Shown: in pieces, positions 52,740-63,786 of the stretch
How the letters are laid out: every line of letters begins with the position of its first letter
Numbering within the stretch: position 1 is the stretch's first letter
From: Alviniconcha marisindica
Taxonomy: Eukaryota > Mollusca > Gastropoda > Provannidae
Assembly: GCA_018857735.1 (NCBI GenBank)
Contig: JABMCL010000155.1
Location: 262,501-326,500 of the forward strand
Length of the DNA: 64,000 nucleotides
Direction: 5' to 3'
The notes under the pieces: model-generated
The model's database searches: none
Told to the model about the DNA's origin: nothing
What the model saw: the letters and a program-made list of their open reading frames with translations, nothing else
Made by a program: the position numbers and the translations under genes

Positions 52740-52905
52740 TATGTGTGTGTGTGCTGTGTGTGTGTTGTGTGGACGTTTGTGTGTGCATTCGTGTTGTATG
52801 CATTGAATCTTGAAAACATGTACATTTAAAGAATGTGTAAGCGCTTAGGGCCTGTGCGGGTTAGGCGCTCTAAGTATCCATTATCATTATTATTATTATT
52901 AATCC
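52244..52905 (+). mobile_element. 3' end of a CR1/L2-type LINE with internal GT expansion
   Basis: The open frame 52244-52504 ends with RSFSYQDPAIWNQHSVSVRH and STSVSSFKSSSKTFLF, the same C-terminal tail as the minus-strand copy at 42.8 kb. A GT tract of about 270 bp follows, then GTAAGCGCTTAGGGCCTGTG, GGTTAGGCGCTCTAAGTATC and ATTATTATT. The GT tract grew inside the 3' UTR of the element. Confidence 0.75.
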
Positions 52906-53220
52906 AGATTGTTCCAGCCTGAATCGTTAAGGTAACTGGCACCCTTCTATGCATGTTCATACAAGGTAGACGCCATCAAAGCTACATCATCCAAAAAGGT
53001 GCATGCACCCCCTACACCCCCTCTATTTCAGGTGCACTCGACCACAAAGGTGAAGCAAAGTTTCAGCACCGAAATCTAGCGTTTTAAGCATTTCCACGAA
53101 AATCGCAACGAAAGAAGTGGTATATTTTAATCATAAAGCAAACGTTGTCTCGTGCTGATACATGAATGGCTCGTGTATAACTCTCACTGCGGCTTTGATG
53201 TCAGCATAATCAGCGCTGGC
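52906..53220. other. Unique spacer, no recognised gene
   Basis: No repeat or exon identified. Confidence 0.4.
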
Positions 53221-53224
53221 CTTG

Positions 53225-53300
53225 CGAGTCTCGCGCATGCTCAGTGACAGGAAGTGACGTCTCCAGCCCATTCACGCGTCCAACTTTTAACAAAGATGGA
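53225..53300 (+). promoter_or_regulatory. Candidate housekeeping-type promoter
   Basis: Within 30 bases there is GCGCATGC (53233-53240, NRF1-like), CAGGAAGTG (53249-53257, ETS) and TGACGT (53255-53260, CRE-like). A possible noncoding exon ending at AGAG|GTATTT near 53396 could belong to the gene starting at 57222, but this is conjecture. Confidence 0.4.
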
Positions 53301-53399
53301 TGGCTCTCGAATTCACCAGACTGCCTCAGTGTCTTCCTTCTGTCGTTTTGTGAAACGGTTACTCACCCCGCCAACAGACTTCGACTAAACGTAGAGGTA

Positions 53400-54023
53400 T
53401 TTATAAAAACACCTAACAAAAGAGTACGTGTGTAGCTGGTGCAGTTTTATGCAACCATTCAGACGAAGAATCCAGTTCTCATACTGGCGACGGATTAAGC
53501 TGAATGCTTGTGTTTTAACTTTTAAGAATTTTTGGCTGTCTGAACTGAGATCAGGTTAACAGTCTGTGAAGCTGGCAGTGTTTGTTGTGTGTACGCTTCT
53601 GTTGCACAATCATTACCCCCTTATATTGTGAGAGGTTATCGGCGAAGAATTGTCTTTACAGCGCCACGAAAGATGGGCCATGCATCGATAGGGCCTCTGG
53701 TTCTTCCTCGCTTCTCTCCCCTTTAATTCAATGGCTAAATGACAAGTAACCGGCATAGTCAACTGATGACGTTATGGGGCAGCAAATCAAATGAGACAAA
53801 GATTTCAGTAGTTGTCTCCCTGTTACATATTTTTTCTATAACGTAGGGTGTTGGTCATTGTTTTCATGCATTAATTGTACACGTATGAACACCTTGTTCT
53901 TCCGTGTAACGTTTAATTTTTCTTACCTGCTTACATTTCACCTTGTCTTAGTGCTTGTTCGTTCGTTAAATTGCCCTGATCTAGCTGTCATGGCGGACTG
54001 GGCGTTCAAAACCAATTTCCTCG
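53400..54023. other. Unique spacer, no recognised gene
   Basis: No supported gene or repeat. A short plus-strand frame at the right end ([12 protein letters not shown]) runs directly into a GT microsatellite and is not credible. Confidence 0.4.
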
Positions 54024-54024
54024 A

Positions 54025-54120
<96 letters not shown>

Positions 54121-54139
54121 AATTGTGTGTGGTGTGTGT

Positions 54140-54173
<34 letters not shown>

Positions 54174-54335
54174 TGTGTATCGCGCGCGTGCACGTGTGTG
54201 TGTATGTTTTTGTTGTTGTTGTTGTTGTTGTTGTTTAATATAACCAAGTGTGTGCGTGCATGCGCGCGCGCGCGCGTGTGTGTTTGTGTGTGTGCGTGCG
54301 TGCGTGCGTGCGTCCGTGCGTGCGTGCGTGTGCAT
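54024..54335. repeat. GT, TGT and GCGT microsatellites
   Basis: (GT)n, a (GTT)n block at about 54208-54235 and (GTGC)n, with short interruptions. Confidence 0.95.
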
Positions 54336-54379
54336 TCTTTCTTTTCTTTTCCTTTCCAACACAACCAACACACCGTTTC

Positions 54380-54840
54380 TCTTTCTCCAGGTCCCCGCAA
54401 CTTCGTTCAGCCCTTCTGTGCCGGCGAATCGCTAGCCAGCAAGGGGCGTGATTGGCGAGTTGAGGCAACAATGTGGATGAGCGGGATTGTCACGGCCTGT
54501 TGCGACCCACGTGGATAAGACCTTCGGCAAAGACCTTGTGAGCGGCGTCAGGCTGTCAACGTGCGCGTGCCATCGCCCGTCTGTCTGTGGGCCCCTTGGC
54601 GAATGCAGAGACGGCTTAGTGTGTCTCCGCGTCCTGCTGGACCACACGTTTCGTGGAAACCCGAACAGCGTGTCTATGGTGAACCACTCGGCTTGCTCGT
54701 GGCCACCTCTGAGTTCATCAGTGAGGCGGCGGTGGATGAGAAAGTGTCTGGAAGTGGCGTGGTTGAGGCCGCTTTCGATGGAATTCCGACACAAGAACGC
54801 TGCATGATACGCCTGTTGTGTGTTTGGCACAAGGAGTGAT
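54380..54840. other. GC-rich unassigned stretch
   Basis: After a good acceptor-like CTCTTTCTCCAG (54379-54390) several frames are open on both strands (up to 172 codons). None shows a family motif I recognise, and GC-rich DNA opens frames by chance. It could hide an exon, but I cannot support one. Confidence 0.3.
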
Positions 54841-56400
54841 ACAACGCCGACTTGAAAGTGCCATGAACAGTGTGCTTCAAACACTGACAAGAACGTGTCA
54901 CAAAACCTCTTGACACGAGTTTTGTTGTAATATTTACAAGAACGCGCCACGAAGTAGTGTGTTTGAAACGATCGTTCGTCGATACAACACTGCTAGGAAT
55001 CTTGCACGAAGCAGTGTTTTTAACAAGGGTTTTGTTGACGGAAAACGGACGAGGAGGTGTCACGAGGCGGAGTGCTTTATACCAACTTTTTGTTGATAGA
55101 ACACTGAGAAGAACGTGCCACGAAGTATTGTTTTTGATAAAGTTTTTGATAATGGAACACTGACAAGAAACTGCCATGAGGTAGGGAGCTTGGTTGATAG
55201 CATATTGACGGGCGCGTGCAAGGAAACAATGTATTGACCCAAGTTTGGATAGAATACTCACAGGAACATGCAAGGAGGAATGCCACGCATAATATACAAG
55301 TCTTAACAGATAGAAAACTGGGCAAAAATACTTCTCATGCATGTAGTTGGATAGTTTGGTGACAGTGGAGAAAAGAGAACCAGGGAGTTTTGATAGACCA
55401 AGCACCGAAGAAGGAGTCCATCTTTAGGGATGCACCGTTTTCTCCAGCATGGAGTTAATTCGCTTTGACACTGGACAGGAAAGTGTCAGTGTGTTTACAA
55501 CAAATTGGATAGGACATAAGACGGGAAAGTGTCGCAAGGACGTCTGTTTACAGCCAGTTGGATAGGGCAACCAGACAGGACAGTGCCACAAAGACGTGTG
55601 TTTACAACAAATTGGATAGGAGTCTTAGGACACTTGACAGGAAAGTTTACAACAAATTGGATAGGGCACTGGACAGGACAGTTCCTCAAAGACGTGTGTT
55701 TACAACAAACAGGATAGGACACTGGGCAGGAACGTTGGCAACAAATTGGATAGAGGATATGGACTGGAAAATGTCACAAAGACGTGTGTTTACAACAAAT
55801 TGGATAGGACACTTGACAGGAACGTTTACAACAAACTGGATAGGACACAAGACGGGAAAGTGTCACAAAGACGCGTGTTTACAACAAACTGGATAGGGTA
55901 CTTGACAGGAAAGTTTACAACAAACTGGATAGGGCACTGGACAGGAACGTTTACAACAAACTGGATAGGGTATTTGACAGGAAAGTTTACAACAAACTGG
56001 ATAGGGCACTGAACAGAAATGTTTAAACAAATTGACACACAAAGGAGTTAATTAGCGCTCGAAATACGTAAAACAAATACAGCAAAAAGACCTGAGTCGC
56101 CTACGGTAATTCTCACTGGAATGCGTGTAAATACAAGGTACGTAAACTCCACCAGAGGTACGTCCTCTACAACAAATTTACAATAAATTGGATGGGGCAC
56201 TTGACATTAACGTTTACAACAAATTGGATAGGGAACTGGACATTAACGCTTACAACAAATTGGATAAGGCATTGGACATGAAAATGTCACAAAGAAGTGT
56301 GCTTACAGCGAATTGGACAGGACAAAGTACATGAAAGTGTCACAGAAGTGTGCGTTTACAACAAACTGGATGGGATACTAGACAAGACTCTACCATGACG
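54840..56400. repeat. Old satellite with a diverged left half and a homogenised right half
   Basis: Right half (about 55480-56380): about 17 copies of GTTTACAACAAATTGGATAG, GACACTGGACAGGAAAGTGT and CACAAAGACGTGT, some shortened. Left half (54840-55330): about eight strongly diverged copies of GATAGAACACTGACAAGAAC, GTGCCACGAAG and TTTTGTTG. The two consensus units align (GATAG-ACACTG-ACA-GAA-GTG-CAC-AAG), so they are one family. Confidence 0.8.
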
Positions 56401-57221
56401 GACAAGCAGCGTGCCTGTGTGTGAAACCAAACAGTACAGCACTGGACATTACATTGTCAGGAAGAGCAGCGCTACTGACAACACTTTGGATGAAATACAC
56501 TTTCCCATTCAACACATTTATCAGGAACTCTGTGGCCTGTTTACTCGTAGGGTTACTTATTGTGTGTGTGAACATCTGAACAATAAATGTCGTAAATTAG
56601 TGGGTCCTGCGACACCGGGTTTGATAGAGTGTTGGACCAGAAAACCTTCGTAACGTAGTGCCTCACTACAGCTTTCACGGTGGACAACAAATTGCCCTGA
56701 CACCGGCAGCAGTGTGGTCATCTGTTATTAGACTGTTTGTTGGAATGCAGCTGACTTCTGTGTGTCTGCAGTGATCGGTACATTATTTGCTGCATCTAAC
56801 AAAGAATGTGAATTTAGGCATTTCCCCCTGTCAGACCATGGATCGTATATACTCATACGTTATCAAAATTTTAGGCCTGAATAAAACGGCCTAGAGAGCA
56901 TCTGCTTCCCGTTTATGTCTGTCCGCACGTTGTGAATGTGGTTACTACCAAACTTTGCCACACTTTGGCCGTTTGCCTCAACAATTGTGACGTCACTTCC
57001 CCTTTTTCCGGACCCAGCTCAACGGGAGACATGAAATGAAGGTATTCTTCATAACCACGATGTCGACAGACACTGGAGTCTGTGCTGTCACTACCACTCG
57101 CCATGCACGCAGCTAACAGCGTGAGTTTGAACAGCCTTTGGTCTTTGTGAATTGAACACCCTTCTGTGTGATTTGGACACGGTTGTTTGTGGAGGATCAG
57201 GACTGAGTGACTATCGGCACG

Positions 57222-57339
57222 ATGGCCTTCCGCCAGTGTCTGGCTATACAAACGACAGACCCGCGATCAGTGTGCTGGGCGGGGGGCAATCTGGAGGGTG
57301 AGGTCACTCTAGTCCTGACAGACCCTACGCTGATCAGAG
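57222..57339 (+). CDS. Candidate first exon of an arrestin-domain-like protein (partial)
   Basis: ATG at 57222 opens MAFRQCLAIQTTDPRSVCWA, then GGNLEGEVTLVLTDPTLIR, with donor TCAGAG|GTAGGT. The spacing F-x-I ... G-x-x-x-x-G-x-V-x-L-x-L-x-x-P-x-x-I-R-G is that of the first strands of arrestin N domains in ARRDC proteins, which are trafficking adaptors at membranes. Further exons are not visible before the window ends. The next 2.3 kb is microsatellite and unique DNA, then a LINE. Alternatively this is a chance open frame; the splice-ready end and Gly continuation favour a real exon. Confidence 0.45.
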
Positions 57340-57394
57340 GTAGGTATTACCCCCACCACCCACAAACACACAAACACACTCACACACATTAACA

Positions 57395-57399
57395 AAAAC

Positions 57400-57431
<32 letters not shown>

Positions 57432-57435
57432 TGTA

Positions 57436-57505
<70 letters not shown>

Positions 57506-57524
57506 TTTGTTAAGCTGTGCGCGC

Positions 57525-57602
<78 letters not shown>

Positions 57603-57605
57603 ACG
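57395..57605. repeat. CT, TA, GA, GC and GT microsatellites
   Basis: (CT)n, (TA)n, (GA)n, (CG)n and (GT)n in direct succession. The CT and GA tracts can pair with each other around the TA centre. Confidence 0.95.
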
Positions 57606-57635
57606 AGAGGAGAGAGAGGAGAGAGAGGAGAGAAG

Positions 57636-57735
57636 AGTAGGTAAGTAACTTGTTGTTTTACGCCCAGAGAGAGAGAGAGAGAGAGTAAGTAACTTGTTGT
57701 TTTACGCCCAGAGAGAGAGAGAGAGAGAGAGAGAG
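57636..57735 (+). mobile_element. Two minimal SINE heads embedded in GA repeats
   Basis: GTAAGTAACTTGTTGTTTTA plus CGCCCAGAGAGAGA occurs twice, 46 bases apart, identical, separated by (GA)n. Only about 30 bp of the dispersed repeat is present in each, so they were probably multiplied together by tandem duplication. Confidence 0.7.
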
Positions 57736-58455
57736 AATAAAATGAGCAGAGAATAGGTGCACGGGCCACCGGTTGGATACAGGGCACAAACGCTGCATGT
57801 TCACGTTACCCGCGGGTAACCATGAGAATAGTTGTCGGACTTGGCGGTGCTTTTACAGTCGCGTCCCTCGAACCGTGATTGACGCAAAAAGGTTTCTGAA
57901 TTGAAAACAGTTGTTTTGGACAGAAATCTCAATTTAGAAGTTTTTGTTTGTCTGTATTTAACTCATTATGATTACTGCTATTATTTATTTTGATATGTTT
58001 TACCTGCCTGCAAAAGTCCAGCGTTCAAGGGCATATGATGTTTTGAGAAGGTGAGTGCCTTTAACAAGTAAACATCTACGTTGTCTCCCGCAAAGCTCTT
58101 TGGACAGGGAGGTAATATTGTGGCCGTGGTCATGAATGCTCAAATAAGCATGACTTAGTGGTCATGGCCATCTCTGGTTATTAAAGGTGTATGAAGTGAC
58201 CCATAAACTGTCCGTTTTCTGTTTTAATGTTATTTTAAAGCACTCACAACTTGCCAGGGTGGGTCGGAGGGAGGTGTACGTTTCTCGTTTCTTTTTATTA
58301 TCCAAGACACGTACCAGAAGGGGTAGCGTTTTTGGTTACAGGTGTGTGTATGTTGCCGTCTGTCCGTGTGTAAGTGCGTGTGTTATCTCTTCATCCCTTC
58401 CCAGACAGTCTGTAATTGTCTCACCTGTGGGTTGTCGTTGTTGTTATTTTTTGTT
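57736..58455. other. Unique spacer in the presumed arrestin-like intron
   Basis: No exon with arrestin similarity, no repeat of note. Confidence 0.4.
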
Positions 58456-58457
<2 letters not shown>

Positions 58458-58537
<80 letters not shown>

Positions 58538-58562
58538 CGCGCGCGCGCGGCGCGTGCGTGTG
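58458..58562. repeat. (GT)n and (GC)n microsatellite
   Basis: About 70 bp GT followed by about 20 bp GC alternation, a potential Z-DNA former. Confidence 0.95.
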
Positions 58563-58774
58563 TGTTTATCTCCTGATCTTCAATGTGTGTATGCAAGTAC
58601 ATTTTTCCTTGTCATCATGATTTGATTCATACTCCTTTGTATTGTTCATGATTGTTGGTTCTCATTGATTTATGTTTATCTTCATATACGTGTTTAAATG
58701 TCTGAGACTGTTCGATGGACAGGTTGCCCGACAGACATTCGTGCCTAAACCTTTACCCTTTTGTGTAGTAAAGT

Positions 58775-58851
58775 TCTGTCAGTCAGTCCGTCCGTCCGTC
58801 AGTAAGTCAGTCAGTCAGTTAGTCAGTCAATCAGTCAGTCAGTCAGTCACC
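58775..58851. repeat. (CAGT)n tetranucleotide repeat
   Basis: CAGTCAGTCCGTCCGTCAGT and similar for about 75 bp. Confidence 0.9.
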
Positions 58852-59024
58852 ACCTCTCTCTCCCACTCTTGTTGCATTCCCCCACCGTAAATGTCTGTTA
58901 CTAATGATTTAATCATGTTTCATTCTAAACTTCATTTATGTTTTATTCCATACATTATGTGTACCGGTGTGTTCTAACTTAGACAATGAGTACATATATA
59001 ATTAGATCTAGAATAGTCCCTCCG

Positions 59025-59115
59025 GCGAGTAAATAAGTAACTTGGTGGTTTACGCCGTCAACCAGTGCGGTTTTATCATGGCGATCCCTCGGGCCAGGGC
59101 TGGCTGCAAAACAGC
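59025..59115 (+). mobile_element. SINE head, plus strand
   Basis: AAATAAGTAACTTGGTGGTT, TACGCCGTCAACCAGTGCGG and TTTTATCATGGCGA match the head of the element at 15030-15350; the body is replaced by a CT tract. Confidence 0.65.
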
Positions 59116-59139
59116 ATGCATACTTATCTATCACCCCAT

Positions 59140-59318
<179 letters not shown>

Positions 59319-59570
59319 TTGTGACATTTGCAGAATAAATTAGTGCCGAAGATTGATCACTTCATCAGCAAAGCGAGGTCTAGTTCAGACCAGAACATTC
59401 TGCGTGACGTTCGCTCGATGTGTCGACATCGGCTACCGAAGCAACCACCACGGGTGCCGCAGAACCCTTAGGTCAATCAGCACGACGGCACATATATGAC
59501 TAAAAATCGAACAAAAATCTGAAACAAGAATGATTGCTAGCGTTCTCTGTATCTCTGTCTGTCTGTCTGT

Positions 59571-59572
<2 letters not shown>

Positions 59573-59658
<86 letters not shown>
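59573..59658. repeat. (CT)n microsatellite
   Basis: Perfect CT tract of about 86 bp, about 50 bases before the LINE. Confidence 0.97.
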
Positions 59659-59662
<4 letters not shown>

Positions 59663-59705
59663 AACGTTTCATTCGCTCAGTCATGCCTATATGTATATAT
59701 AAATA

Positions 59706-60097
59706 ATGCCTTCGGAGACGGATAGGGGTTCAGCCGATCCCCCCAAAACGGCCTCTAGGGGTTCCGCCAATCCCACAAAACGGCATCTAAGGGTTCTGCG
59801 GCTCCCTCCAAAAGCGCTCCTAAGGGTTCAGCAGGTCCCTTAAAAACCGCGGCCTCGAAAGATGATTCGTCATCTTCGAGGTGCTCACCTTCTAAGGTGA
59901 GGGTGGATGGGGTCCTGGTGGACGTCGAGGGGTTTTCGCACCCCAGGCGCTCCACTCCTTCCAGCAGGCCCCAGGTACCACCCAAGCCTGTAGCTTCGGA
60001 CAGGCTGAAGAAGGCACAGCAAAATCTGGTTCTTTCGAACTAGTTTTCTGCCCTGTCTGATGACGAGATGGACTCGTCACCCATCTCGCCTGACTGA
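59706..60097 (+). pseudogene. LINE ORF1 C-terminal remnant
   Basis: Ser/Pro/Lys-rich repeats (KGSA, PPK) followed by DDSSSSRCSPSKVRVDGVLV and PISPD with a stop at 60095-60097. It has a frameshift near 59785 and an in-frame TAG near 60041. No zinc knuckles remain, so this is only the tail end. Confidence 0.6.
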
Positions 60098-60985
60098 AGC
60101 AATGGAGACTCCATTATCCAATGGAACGTGCGAGGCTTTCAAGCCAACTTCGAGGAGCTCGCTCTGCTTTTATAAGCCCGGGTGTGTTTGGATTGCAGGA
60201 AACATTTTTAACCAGTTCCAAGACCCCATCATTCTCTGGTTTTAATATCTTAACCAGAAATTCCCTAAATGATAGAGCTACCGGGGGAGTAGCACTGCTC
60301 ATAAATAAATCCTATCTGTTTAGTGAGGTTCATTTGAACACCCCTTTGCAGGCGGTGGCTGCAAGGGTGACGTTGAACAAGGTCGTCACCTTCTGTAGTA
60401 TTTATCTTCCTCCATCAGATCACGTTGCCAAGACTGATCTGATTAACCTAATCGAACAACTGCCATCTCCGTTCGTTCTTTTGGGCGATTTCAACGGTCA
60501 CTCCCCGGTCTGGGGTAACGAGTCCTATAACAGCAGAGGACAAATGTTGGAGGATCTCTTCTCAGAAATGGATTTATGTATTCTAAATGATGGTTCATCG
60601 ACTTATATTCATCCCGCCACCGGTTCCACTTCCACTGGATCTCTCCATTTGTGGCCCATCTCTGGTCCTAGACTATGAGTGGAATATACATGAGGATCTG
60701 TGCGGAAGTGTCCACTTTTCTGTAGTCCTAACCAGCAGCGTGGTCGAAGACGAAGCTGGTGGAATTTTAAAAAGGCGGACTGGCTGTCTTTCCAAGTTCA
60801 GTGTACCTCTGAACTGACGAAGGAGGCGGTCATGTCTGCCGAGGATCCCGCCGGTCAGTTTACTGACCTACTTATTAAAGCAGCAAACAAAGCTATACCA
60901 AAAACACGCTTCTCGAAAAAAAACTTCCCAAAGTTCCATGGTTTAATGACAGTTGTAAAAGAGCAATTAAAGAAAGAAAGATAGC
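60098..60985 (+). pseudogene. LINE ORF2, endonuclease part
   Basis: SIIQWNVRGFQANFEELALL opens the domain, two frameshifts follow near 60172-60195, then LQETFL (catalytic Glu motif) and LLGDFNGHSPVWG (catalytic Asp/Asn motif). The closing SDHxP motif is degraded to GSVHFSV. Another frameshift is near 60640. Confidence 0.8.
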
Positions 60986-61274
60986 TCAGCGAAAGTTTTT
61001 TTCTAACCCAACGCTAAGTAATGTTCAAACTTTTCAGAGCCAAGGCTCGTCATGTTGTCAAACAACAAAAAAGAAACTCGTGGAGGCATTTCTGTAATAA
61101 GTTAAATTCTAAAACGCAAACACAAAAGGTCTGGAAAGCTATTAGGAAAATAAAGGGTAAGGGTGGTTGAAATTCTGTTAATCATTTAAAAGTTAACGGT
61201 AATCTCAGTACCGATAAAAAAAAAAGAAGGAAATAGCAGAAGTATTAGCTAAAAATCTATCAAAAAATTCTTCG

Positions 61275-62181
61275 ATGGATAATTATTCTGATGAATTTCA
61301 GAGGATTAAAACGTTAAAAGAAAAACGACGCCTAGACTTCTCTTCCAAAAATGAAGAGGAGTACAACCTACCTTTGTCAGTGACTGAATTGAGGCAATCG
61401 TTACAGAGAGCCAACGATTCAGCCACTGGTTTGGACCAAAGTCCACTACCAACTTTTAACACACCTCCCAAATTCTGCTCTGTCCGTCCTTTTAAAAGTT
61501 TATAACCACGTGTGGGAATCTGGCTGTTTTCCGCCATCGTGGCGTGAGGCAGTAGTTATCCCCATTACCAAACCCGGTAAGGATCACTTGGATCCTGGTA
61601 ATTTCAGACCCATAGCATTAACCAGCTGTTTGTGTAAAACGATGGAGAGGATGATCAACGCTCGCCTCATGTGGTCCCTCGAGTCGCAGGTTCTTCTTTC
61701 AGAGAAGCAGTGCGGCTTCAGGAAGAACCACAGTACGTTGGATCATCTCGTTCGTTTTGAAACATTTATTAGAAATGCCTTCGTTAAAAAAGAACACGTC
61801 TTAACCATTTTCTTTGACCTTGAGAAAGCTTACGACACAACGTGGAAGCACGGCATTCTGGCGGACCTCTGGGATCTCGGTTTCAGGGGCCACCTCCCCA
61901 GGTTTATTCAGAGCTTCCTGTCGGAACGTTCTTTCAGGGTTAGAGTGGGTTCCACTCTTTCCGAGCTGCACGAGCAGGAGATAGGGGTCCCGCAAGGTAG
62001 CATCCTGTCTCCGGCCCTTTTCAGCATTAAAATTAACAACATTGTTAAAACTGTCTTAAAGGGTGCTGATTGCTCCTTGTTTGTGGACGATTTTGCTTTG
62101 TGTGTGAGTGGAAAGACGTTAAACAGAGTGGAGAGAAGCTATGCAGCTGTGTGTAAACAGCGTTCAGAAGTGGGTGATTGA
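61275..62181 (+). pseudogene. LINE ORF2, reverse transcriptase part
   Basis: Motifs in order: LRQSLQRANDSATGLD, a frameshift near 61450, NFRPIALTS, FFDLEKAYDTTW (motif A Asp), GVPQGSILSPALF (motif B) and LFVDDFALC (motif C, FVDD). The frame is lost again near 62165. Confidence 0.9.
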
Positions 62182-63095
62182 GAACGGCTTCAAGTTCTCC
62201 ACCTCTAAGACGGTCTGTATTCATTTCCATCAACAGTAGGGTTTTTTCCCCAGACCCTAACATTCTTCTGGGAAAAACACCCATAAAAGTAGTCAGAGAA
62301 GCAAAGTTCCTTCGTGTTATCTTTGACACGAAACTTACTTTTAAAAATCACATTCAGTACCTTAAAACCTCCTGTCAGAAGGCTCTGGACATTCTTCGTG
62401 TTGTGGGACATACTGATTGGGGAGCTGATCGTATCATCCTGCTGCGCTTTTACCGTTCGTTAGTCCGCTCCAAATTGGATTATGGATGCATTGTGTACGG
62501 ATCGGCCCGTCGGTCGGTTCTGAAACAGTTGGATCCGATCCACCATCAGGGCTTGCGAATCGCGTTGGGTGCTTTCCGCACATCTCCTGCTCGAAGTCTG
62601 TACATAGAAGCACATGAACCGTCGTTAACCACTCGCCGATTAAAATTGTCTTTAAACTATGTTCTTAAACTCAAATACCAGCCAGAAAACCCAGCCTATA
62701 GTTGTGTTTTTGAACCCGAAAACACCAAATTATTTGAAGAATCGGAGTCAAAGGTTCCACCTCTTGGCATCCGCATTCTTCCCCACTTGGAGAAATCCAA
62801 ACTGAACCTGAATTTGGTAGACGATGCTCCCTCGTTGGACATCGTCCCTTGGAAACTTTCAGTTCCTGCAGTCCGTTTTGACCTAGCCAGTTTAAAAAAG
62901 ATACAACAAACCCAGAAATATATAAACAGCTCTATTTACAACTCATCTCTGAATACCCATTATCAGAATTTTTTTCCACCGAGGGTTCTAAAACAGAGGA
63001 AGAAGTTGCTGCGGCGACTGTATCCACAAAACGAATTAAAAAAACTTTTACATGTCGGCTTCCAGACGACAGTTCAATATATACAGCAGAGTTGA
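62178..63095 (+). pseudogene. LINE ORF2, thumb and connection region
   Basis: A 305-codon open stretch with FLRVIFDTKLTFKNHIQYLK, ILRVVGHTDWGADRIILLRF and SKLDYGCIVYGSA, typical of the post-RT part of jockey/I-group ORF2. It shifts frame near 62960 into the RNase H. Confidence 0.85.
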
Positions 63096-63384
63096 GAGCT
63101 ATTCTTTTAGCTCTCAAACATGTTTATTATTCCAAAGAAAAATCATTTTTGATATTATCTGATTCCTTTTCATCGTTACAGTCTATATTAAACCTAAAAT
63201 ATGATCATCCAGTTTTTAGTTCAGATTTTAGAATTATATACAGAAATGACAAGAGAGGGGAGAGAATTGTTTTCATCTGGGTTCCCGGCCATGTTGGCAT
63301 TATGGGAAATTCGGCTGCAGATTCTGCAGCTAAGGATGCCCTTGATGGAGACATCTCGGTTGAGCTCATCCATTCTCAGACCTA
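62965..63384 (+). pseudogene. LINE ORF2, RNase H domain
   Basis: TEGSKTEEEVAAATVSTK (first catalytic Asp replaced by Glu), YTAELRAILLALKH (Glu motif), LILSDSFSSLQSI (second Asp) and WVPGHVGIMGN-AAD-AAKDA (His/Asp motif) are present in order, ending in a stop near 63384. Confidence 0.85.
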
Positions 63385-63786
63385 AAACCACGCACAAATA
63401 AATATATATTAGAACTATGGCAGTTTGAGTGGGCTGAGTTCCCGGAAAATAAATTATATAAGATATTCCCAGTATTAAAAGAATGTATATCATATCCTCG
63501 GAAAAACAGAAAAGAAGAAACTGTGATGGACCGATTGCACATTGGCCATTCTTTTCTTACTCATTCCTTTTTATTAAAGGGTGAGGAACCGCCAATGTGC
63601 ATCGGATGTGATAAACGTTTAACCAAAGAGCATGTTTTACTTACTTGTTAGGATTTTATTGAAATAAGAGAGAGCCACTTTACAGCTAAATCACTGCGCA
63701 TGTTGTTTAAGGATATTTCACCTGAAAAGATTTTTAACTTTTTGAAAGAAATTAATTTTAAAAATTTTTGGAAAAAAAATTTTTAA
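63385..63786 (+). pseudogene. LINE ORF2, C-terminal Cys/His motif
   Basis: ELWQFEWAEFPENKLYKIFP, DRLHIGHSFLTHSFLLKGEE and C-x2-C-x7-EH-x4-C (63598-63648) match the C-terminal tail of I/jockey-group ORF2. A TAG at 63649-63651 interrupts it; the same frame continues to about 63786. Confidence 0.75.

Larger units (their letters stand above)
59706..63786 (+). mobile_element. Decayed LINE retrotransposon (EN, RT and RNase H; I/jockey-like group)
   Basis: Order of parts: ORF1 remnant, apurinic-type endonuclease, reverse transcriptase, RNase H and a C-terminal Cys/His motif, then AT-rich sequence with poly-A-like runs. The presence of RNase H downstream of RT points to the I group rather than to jockey sensu stricto. 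The element is dead: I count at least six frameshifts and several stops. The 5' end seems truncated inside ORF1, and the 3' end may reach the window edge. Not viral; no host function expected. Confidence 0.9.

Noticed and set aside
53988..54238. Frame starting [12 protein letters not shown]
   Set aside because: Runs directly into a GT microsatellite after 14 codons without a splice donor in between.
54432..55405. 172- and 243-codon minus-strand open frames
   Set aside because: Overlap each other and a diverged satellite; no family motif, no splice or promoter context.
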